From Calditrichia bacterium (GTDB lineage Bacteria; Calditrichota; Calditrichia; RBG-13-44-9; J075), in the NCBI GenBank assembly GCA_028284445.1, contig JANQRS010000003.1, positions 1-64,000 on the forward strand: a stretch of 64,000 bases of DNA, read 5' to 3'. The notes below the pieces were generated by a model, which worked only from the letters and a program-made list of their open reading frames with translations, had not been told where the DNA came from and ran no database searches. Both the position numbers and the translations under genes were made by a program. How positions within the stretch are numbered: position 1 is the stretch's first letter; every line of letters starts with the position of its first letter. Shown in pieces: positions 58,756 through 64,000 of this stretch.

Positions 58756-60447
58756 ATGAAACAAAAGCTGCTTGTTATTTTTCTCTGCGCCATTGGCGCT
58801 GTTGCCCTTGCGGATCAAGCCGCCGAATCGAAAGCTGTTGCCCTTATTCGGGGCCCCTATCTGCAAATGGGCACCAGCAATAGCATTATTGTTTGCTGGC
58901 GGACCGATGAAAACAGTGATAGCCAGGTGCGCTTTGGCACCTCAGTGGATAACCTGGTAGAAGTCGTTTCGGTTTCAACTGCCACCAGTGAACACTTTGT
59001 GGAAATTGGTGGCCTGGCGCCTGCGACCCGCTATTTTTATACGGTTGGTTCCACCTCTGAATCCTTCACCAGCGCTGATAGCAGCTACAGTTTTGTTACC
59101 TCACCGCTTGTCGGTTCTCGTGATCCCGTGAGGATTTGGGTGATCGGCGATTCCGGTACCGCCAGCAATCCCGAGAATAAACCACCGAATCCGCCCTCAG
59201 ATCCGGGACTTGGCGCCCGCCAGGTACGCGATGCCTATTATGCATATAGCGCCTCACGAGATACAGATCTTTGGTTGATGCTCGGCGATAATGCCTATCC
59301 CGACGGCACAGATGAAGAATATCAGCTGGCGGTCTTCGATATGTATCATGATATGCTTGCGAAGTCTGTTGTCTGGTCCACATTCGGAAATCATGATTCT
59401 TACAGCGCCGCTTCAGCTACGCAAAGCGGGGCATACTACGACATCTTTGCATTACCGACCCAGGCGGAAGCCGGTGGCATTGCCAGTGGAACCGAAGCCT
59501 ATTATTCTTTTGACTACGCAAATATCCACTTCCTTTGCCTCGATTCTCAAGATTCGCCACGCGATCCCGGCAGTGCCATGCTGAATTGGCTGGAGCAAGA
59601 TCTGGCGGCGACAAATCAGGATTGGATAATTGCCTTTTGGCATCATCCGCCATATAGCAAGGGCTCGCACGACTCTGACAATCCGAATGAGAATGACGGG
59701 CGCCTTCGCGAAATGCGCGAAAATGTATTGCCGATTCTCGACAACTATGGTGTCGATATGGTGCTCTGCGGACATAGCCATTCTTATGAAAGATCCTTTT
59801 TGGTGCACGGACACTACGATTCATCTGCTACTTTGACCAATGAAATGATCATCGATGGCGGCGATGGTCGCCCAAATGGCGACGGTGCCTATCTGAAGTC
59901 TTCAGGCCCCGGAGGGGAGCAGGGCACTATCTACGCTGTTAACGGCTCTTCTGCCCGCTATTCCGACGGCACTTTTGATCATCCGGTGATGGTTCATGCA
60001 TCCTTGCAAGTGCTCGGATCGATGATCCTCGATGTGTATGATTTACAGCTGGATGCCCGTTTCCTGGACAATACCGGCGTTGTTGCCGATTCCTTTCGTA
60101 TTCTGAAATCTCCGGCACTCGATATCGATAGCAATGCGATCGCAGCGGATGATTTTAAGCTATTACCTAATTTCCCCAACCCCTTTAATCCATCTACAGT
60201 AATTCGTTTCTCTGTGCCGCAAGGGCCTTCTTCCAAGCTGCGCCTGGTCATCTATGATGTGCTTGGCAAAGAGGTTGTGACGCTGGTTGATGGATATTTT
60301 TCGCCTGGAAAACATCAGGTGAATTGGAATGGAAAAGATGCCGGCGGCCGTCCGGTTAGTTCCGGCGTATATCTCTATGAATTACAGATCCGCCAGCCTC
60401 AAACATCCGTTTCGCGTAAGGTGAGAATGATGGAGTTGCTGCGCTAA
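58756..60447 (+). CDS. Secreted purple-acid-phosphatase-like protein with FlgD-type sorting domain
   Basis: A 563-residue protein. I chose ATG at 58756 because it gives a signal peptide (LLVIFLCAIGAVALA). A fibronectin-III-like domain (about 30-115, VALIRGPYLQMGT, VCWRTDENSDSQVRFG) precedes a metallophosphoesterase with VWVIGDSG, MLGDNAYPDG, STFGNHDS, AFWHHPPYSKGSHD and LCGHSHSYER, the five metal-binding motifs. The last 80 residues (LPNFPNPFNPSTVIRFSVP through SSGVYLYELQI) form the FlgD-like C-terminal domain used in FCB bacteria as a type IX or related secretion signal. It is probably exported to the surface to release phosphate. Confidence 0.92.
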   Translation: MKQKLLVIFLCAIGAVALADQAAESKAVALIRGPYLQMGTSNSIIVCWRTDENSDSQVRFGTSVDNLVEVVSVSTATSEHFVEIGGLAPATRYFYTVGSTSESFTSADSSYSFVTSPLVGSRDPVRIWVIGDSGTASNPENKPPNPPSDPGLGARQVRDAYYAYSASRDTDLWLMLGDNAYPDGTDEEYQLAVFDMYHDMLAKSVVWSTFGNHDSYSAASATQSGAYYDIFALPTQAEAGGIASGTEAYYSFDYANIHFLCLDSQDSPRDPGSAMLNWLEQDLAATNQDWIIAFWHHPPYSKGSHDSDNPNENDGRLREMRENVLPILDNYGVDMVLCGHSHSYERSFLVHGHYDSSATLTNEMIIDGGDGRPNGDGAYLKSSGPGGEQGTIYAVNGSSARYSDGTFDHPVMVHASLQVLGSMILDVYDLQLDARFLDNTGVVADSFRILKSPALDIDSNAIAADDFKLLPNFPNPFNPSTVIRFSVPQGPSSKLRLVIYDVLGKEVVTLVDGYFSPGKHQVNWNGKDAGGRPVSSGVYLYELQIRQPQTSVSRKVRMMELLR

Positions 60448-60627
60448 AGCTACCCGCCTCTAATATAAATTCGATTGTTTATTCTCCTGTCAGATCGTAA
60501 AATAGTCACGAATCGCTGCCTGCAGTGGCAGCGGTTGTAGTCTTCTTCCGGTAGAGACGATGCACGGAAGCTTCTGATGCTGAGCCGGTATTGGTATGTT
60601 ACATCTGACAAAATTTGGAGAATACCG

Positions 60628-62307
60628 ATGAAGGTCAAGACCTATGCGATTGTGGGAGGATTTTGCTCTCTGTTGTGCCTGACAGCCTGCAACGGCAGTT
60701 CCGGGTTGGATGAAGCCGCTATTGATGCAGCAGCAGGGGCGATTGACGAAGCCGATTTGGCAAAACATATTGAGGTGCTGGCCTCCGATGATTTCGGCGG
60801 CCGCTCGCCATCCTCTGAAGGTGAAGAAAAGACGATCAACTACCTCGTAGAAGAATTCAAAAAGCACGGCTTTGGTCCAGGAAATGGTGACAGCTATTTT
60901 CAGGAAGTGCCGCTCGTTGAGCTCGAGACCACGCCCGATGATGTGATGGAAATTAAGGGCGGTAAGAGTGATCTTTCCCTGAAATTCAAGTCTCAATTTG
61001 TCGCCCTCACCCGCAGGGTTGTTGACGATATCGAAATCAAGAACTCCGAACTGGTCTTCGCCGGATATGGCGTTGTTGCCCCGGAATATGGCTGGAATGA
61101 CTATGAAGGTCTGGATGTGGAAGGCAAAACGGTTGTTGTTCTTGTAAACGATCCCGGCTTTTCGTCGCAAGACTCTACCTTTTTCAACGGCCGGACCATG
61201 ACCTATTACGGACGTTGGACGTACAAATATGAAGAAGCTGCCCGGCAGGGGGCTACCGGTATTCTGATTGTCCACGAGCTGGCGCCCGCCGGATATCCCT
61301 GGTATGTTGTGCAGGGTGGATGGACTGGTCCGCAGTTCTACCTGCAATCCAAAGACATGAATATGTCCCGCTGCAAGCTCGAAGGCTGGATCTCCCTTCA
61401 GGCGGCCATGAGTCTGTTTGATCAGGCTGGTCTCAGCTATCGCGACGAAGTAAAGCGGGCATCTACCAAAGGCTTTAAGCCCACCAGCCTCGGCTTGACA
61501 TACTCACTAAATATGACCAACGAAAAGCGCCAGTCGACCTCGAAGAATGTTGCAGCGCTCTTGCCCGGTACCGACTTAAAGGACGAAGTGGTTATTTATT
61601 CTGCGCACTGGGATCATTTTGGGATTCGCGAAGAAATGGACGGCGACAATATTTTTAACGGCGCCCGCGATAATGCTACCGGCACTGCTGCGTTGATTGA
61701 GATTGCCGAAGCCTTTGCCGCGCTCAATTCCGCCCCACGGCGGTCCATTCTGATGCTGGCCGTGACGGCCGAAGAACAAGGCTTGCTCGGGTCTGCTCAT
61801 TATGCGGAAAACCCGATTTATCCCCTCACAAAATCAGTTGCCGCTCTAAACATGGATGCCTTGAACATTTGGGGCAAAACCAAAGATATTACCATCATTG
61901 GTGAGGGAAATTCCGAACTCGATGAATATGTCTATAAATATGCGGAAAAGCAGGGGCGCTATATTCGCCCTGATCCTGACGCAGAAAAAGGGCTCTTTTA
62001 CCGTTCTGATCACTTCAGTTTTGCCAAACAAGGTATCCCGGCGCTCTATACAAAAATGGGGGTTGATCACTTCGAGTATGGTGTAGAGAAAACATTGGAA
62101 AAGGTTGCTAATTGGACCCGCGAGTTTTATCATAAGCCCGACGATGAATATGATCCTGCCACCTGGGATCTTGGTGGATGCGTGGATGATGTTCGAATCA
62201 TGTTTTACATTGGTCAGGAATTGAGTATGGAAACGCGATTTCCTGAGTGGCGGGAAGGCACTGAATTCAAAGCCAAGCGCGATGCCGATATGGCCAGCAT
62301 CAAATAA
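60628..62307 (+). CDS. M28 family peptidase, lipoprotein
   Basis: A 559-residue protein with a lipobox (LLCLTAC, Cys near 18), so it is probably anchored in the envelope. A PA-like insert (about 130-280) precedes the peptidase core: IYSAHWDHFGI (first zinc His/Asp), NGARDNATGTAALIEIAEAF (bridging Asp), AVTAEEQGLLGSAHYAE (catalytic Glu), NMDALNIWG, and YRSDHFSFAKQGIPALYTKMGVDH (last His). I prefer ATG at 60628 (GGAG eight bases upstream) over 60577. It belongs to the aminopeptidase group of M28. Confidence 0.9.
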   Translation: MKVKTYAIVGGFCSLLCLTACNGSSGLDEAAIDAAAGAIDEADLAKHIEVLASDDFGGRSPSSEGEEKTINYLVEEFKKHGFGPGNGDSYFQEVPLVELETTPDDVMEIKGGKSDLSLKFKSQFVALTRRVVDDIEIKNSELVFAGYGVVAPEYGWNDYEGLDVEGKTVVVLVNDPGFSSQDSTFFNGRTMTYYGRWTYKYEEAARQGATGILIVHELAPAGYPWYVVQGGWTGPQFYLQSKDMNMSRCKLEGWISLQAAMSLFDQAGLSYRDEVKRASTKGFKPTSLGLTYSLNMTNEKRQSTSKNVAALLPGTDLKDEVVIYSAHWDHFGIREEMDGDNIFNGARDNATGTAALIEIAEAFAALNSAPRRSILMLAVTAEEQGLLGSAHYAENPIYPLTKSVAALNMDALNIWGKTKDITIIGEGNSELDEYVYKYAEKQGRYIRPDPDAEKGLFYRSDHFSFAKQGIPALYTKMGVDHFEYGVEKTLEKVANWTREFYHKPDDEYDPATWDLGGCVDDVRIMFYIGQELSMETRFPEWREGTEFKAKRDADMASIK

Positions 62308-62326
62308 GCAGGGCTGCCGGACGTTT

Positions 62327-62866
62327 ATGGGCGAAACGAGGAATTATCTCCCGGTCAAGCTGATTGCTGCTATCACCATAGCGGACGAAGGCATTTGGCC
62401 GGAAGTAAAGCAACAACTGGAGGAGAGCTGGACGCCTATCGACAGCTCCCTTGACTGGTTTGATTTTGTATTTACCACCTATTACAAGGATGAAATGGGG
62501 CCTGTATTGAAGAAGGGATTCCTCTCGTTTACAAAACTTATCCCGGCTGACCAGTTACCGGGCATAAAGATTTACTCGAACTCACTCGAAGCTGATTACA
62601 GCGTCAATGGTAATCGGCGCATCAATATTGATCCGGGTTATGTTTGCACGCCGAAAATGGTGTTGGCAACAACGAAGGATTTTAGCCATCGGCTCTATCT
62701 GTCCGATGGCATTTTTGGTGATCTCCATCTGAGTTATCGCAATGGCCAATTCCGGCCACAGCCCTGGACATATCCGGACTATCAGCAGCCTGAAGTTCTC
62801 CGCTATTTTGAAAAAGTACGCGATAACTATATGATTCAGGTCGGTGAGGAAATGAGTAATTATTGA
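62327..62866 (+). CDS. DUF4416 family protein
   Basis: A 179-residue cytosolic protein matching DUF4416: VKLIAAITIADEGIWPEVKQQLEESW, WFDFVFTTYYKDEMG, KKGFLSFTKLIPADQLPGIK, RRINIDPGYVCTPKMVLATTKDFSHRLYL and DLHLSYRNGQFRPQPWTYPDYQ are the conserved blocks. The function is unknown. The start at ATG 62327 lies 19 bases after the M28 stop; an earlier in-frame codon at 62282 overlaps that gene. purM follows after 12 bases. Confidence 0.88.
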   Translation: MGETRNYLPVKLIAAITIADEGIWPEVKQQLEESWTPIDSSLDWFDFVFTTYYKDEMGPVLKKGFLSFTKLIPADQLPGIKIYSNSLEADYSVNGNRRINIDPGYVCTPKMVLATTKDFSHRLYLSDGIFGDLHLSYRNGQFRPQPWTYPDYQQPEVLRYFEKVRDNYMIQVGEEMSNY

Positions 62867-62878
62867 AAGGATGATTTA

Positions 62879-63886
62879 TTGGCGGAACAAAAAACATATA
62901 AAGATGCCGGTGTCGATATCGAAAAAGCCGAACAGGCTTTAAGCGATGTCAAAGGGCAAATTGAGCAGACCTATAATCCTCGCGTTCTGTCCGGCGTGGG
63001 GCTCTTTGGCGGATTCTACGATTTATCCAATATCGATATTCAGAATCCGGTACTGGTATCTTCAACCGATGGTGTTGGCACCAAGCTGAAAGTGGCCATC
63101 CTTGCCGGCAAGCATACCACTGTCGGGCAAGATCTGGTCAATCACTGCATCAACGATATTGCCGTTTGCGGTGCGCGTCCGCTTTTCTTTCTGGATTATT
63201 TCGCTTCCGGAGAGTTGCACCCAACCGTTTATCAGGAAGTGATCAGCGGACTGGCAAGTGGATGCCGGAAGGCGGGCGTTCCGCTAATCGGTGGTGAGAC
63301 GGCGGAGATGCCCGATTTCTATGGTGCCGGCGACTACGATATGTGTGGCACCATCGTTGGCATTGCCGACAAAACCAAGTTGATTAACGGACGGGCTATC
63401 TCACCAGGCGACGTGCTCATCGGTGTTGCCAGTAATGGGCTCCATACCAATGGGTATACCCTGGCCCGCAATGTTTTGCTTGAAAAATATACCGTAAACA
63501 CCGTTTTGGATAAACTTGGATGTAGTATTGGCGAGGAGCTATTGCGCATCCACCTCAATTATTATCCGTTAATTACGCAGGCAATGGAGGCAGTGGAAGT
63601 TCGCGGTGTTGCCCATATAACCGGTGGTGGTCTCGTCAAAAATACCCAACGCTTGTTGCGAGAAGGTCTTGATGTGGATGTGGATTGGTCGAGCTGGGAA
63701 TTGCCGGCTGTCTTTGAGCTGATCCAGTCGTTGGGTAATGTGCCAACCGAAGATATGCGTCAGGCCTTCAATATGGGCATCGGGTTGGTTTTGGTGGTGC
63801 CTGAATCTGATACAGATACGCTGCTGGCCCTGGAGGAAGAGTCCGGGCATCGTTTTTACACAATTGGGGAAGTTGTCCGGGTATAA
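62879..63886 (+). CDS. purM: Phosphoribosylformylglycinamidine cyclo-ligase (AIR synthetase)
   Basis: A 335-residue enzyme that closes the imidazole ring of purines, converting FGAM to AIR with ATP. It has TYKDAGVDIEKAEQAL at the start, STDGVGTKLKVAI, HCINDIAVCGARPLFFLDYFA, GGETAEMPDFY (signature), IGVASNGLHTNGYTLAR, GVAHITGGGLVKN and FNMGIGLVLVV. The start is TTG with GAAAGGA eight bases upstream. It probably shares an operon with the DUF4416 gene. Confidence 0.95.
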   Translation: MAEQKTYKDAGVDIEKAEQALSDVKGQIEQTYNPRVLSGVGLFGGFYDLSNIDIQNPVLVSSTDGVGTKLKVAILAGKHTTVGQDLVNHCINDIAVCGARPLFFLDYFASGELHPTVYQEVISGLASGCRKAGVPLIGGETAEMPDFYGAGDYDMCGTIVGIADKTKLINGRAISPGDVLIGVASNGLHTNGYTLARNVLLEKYTVNTVLDKLGCSIGEELLRIHLNYYPLITQAMEAVEVRGVAHITGGGLVKNTQRLLREGLDVDVDWSSWELPAVFELIQSLGNVPTEDMRQAFNMGIGLVLVVPESDTDTLLALEEESGHRFYTIGEVVRV

Positions 63887-63920
63887 CACGTCGTAGTGTT
63901 CACAGAATGGAGGAGATGTG

Positions 63921-64000
63921 ATGCTGTATCTGATCGCAATGATAGCCGTCAGTTACCTAATAGGTTCTATTCCGACCAGTATTATTGCTGGAAAATTGCT
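63921..64000 (+). CDS. plsY: Glycerol-3-phosphate acyltransferase PlsY, partial
   Basis: Only the first 26 codons lie in the window. The residues MLYLIAMIAVSYLIGSIPTS then IIAGKL give the first membrane helix and the conserved YLIGSIP-T motif of PlsY, which transfers an acyl group from acyl-phosphate to glycerol-3-phosphate. GGAGG lies seven bases upstream of the ATG. The rest of the gene is outside the window. Confidence 0.8.
   Translation, partial: MLYLIAMIAVSYLIGSIPTSIIAGKL

Overview
The window looks like a chromosomal segment of a Gram-negative bacterium of the FCB assemblage, most like Calditrichota or a related candidate phylum (Ignavibacteria, KSB1 and Zixibacteria are alternatives). 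The evidence is a C-terminal FlgD-like sorting domain on a secreted phosphatase, a type III glutamine synthetase, several signal-peptide or lipoprotein hydrolases, an Omp85-type barrel, and frequent TTG/GTG starts. The genus cannot be named from sequence reading alone. No rRNA, tRNA, CRISPR array or recognisable transposase was seen.

Layout. 1-4.9 kb: a small minus-strand operon (DUF1835 protein, LPP20-like lipoprotein, EI24/CysZ-like membrane protein), then a DoxX protein and a secreted beta-helix protein on the plus strand. 4.98-35.9 kb: an approximately 31 kb minus-strand locus for a surface polysaccharide. In transcription order it holds a Wza-like exporter, a Wzc-type co-polymerase/tyrosine kinase, a sugar-phosphate transferase with a GGDEF-like N-terminus, a WbpB/WbpD/WbpE-like set for a 2,3-diacetamido sugar, a FemAB-like transferase, a polysaccharide deacetylase, two glycosyltransferases, a Wzx flippase, an unrecognised membrane protein, an O-antigen ligase/polymerase, and a 3466-residue hybrid NRPS/PKS. 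A second wza-wzc-ligase set follows after a 400-base gap and ends at a terminator. 36-42 kb: a small zinc-site protein, a DUF559 endonuclease-like gene bracketed by two 165-base repeats, an orphan XdhC, a beta-barrel protein, an M28 peptidase and a GroES-like protein. 42-48 kb: a histidine kinase/response regulator/tandem jelly-roll operon and glutamine synthetase III, followed by a run of hairpins. 48.4-64 kb: mostly housekeeping and envelope genes (small secreted protein, GNAT, RsmE, Omp85, PHP hydrolase, orphan histidine kinase, NYN RNase, HtrA protease, EVE, TPR protein, purple-acid-phosphatase-like protein, M28 lipoprotein peptidase, DUF4416, PurM and the start of PlsY).

The most unusual feature is the assembly-line gene at 10054-20454. 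Its domain order is A-PCP-KS-AT-ACP-aminotransferase-C-A-PCP-TE. Pocket residues read by eye suggest proline for the first adenylation domain and glycine for the second, with malonyl-CoA as extender. The thioesterase has Cys where Ser is usual. The gene lies between duplicated polysaccharide export sets, so it may make a small amino-acid-derived compound that is attached to, or co-regulated with, the polymer.

Two further signals deserve attention. TGACA half-sites spaced by helical turns lie upstream of the two-component operon/GroES-like divergent pair (41848-41872) and again upstream of a small secreted protein (48174-48279), which suggests a shared regulator. The DUF559 gene enclosed by near-identical palindromic repeats looks like a small mobile unit.
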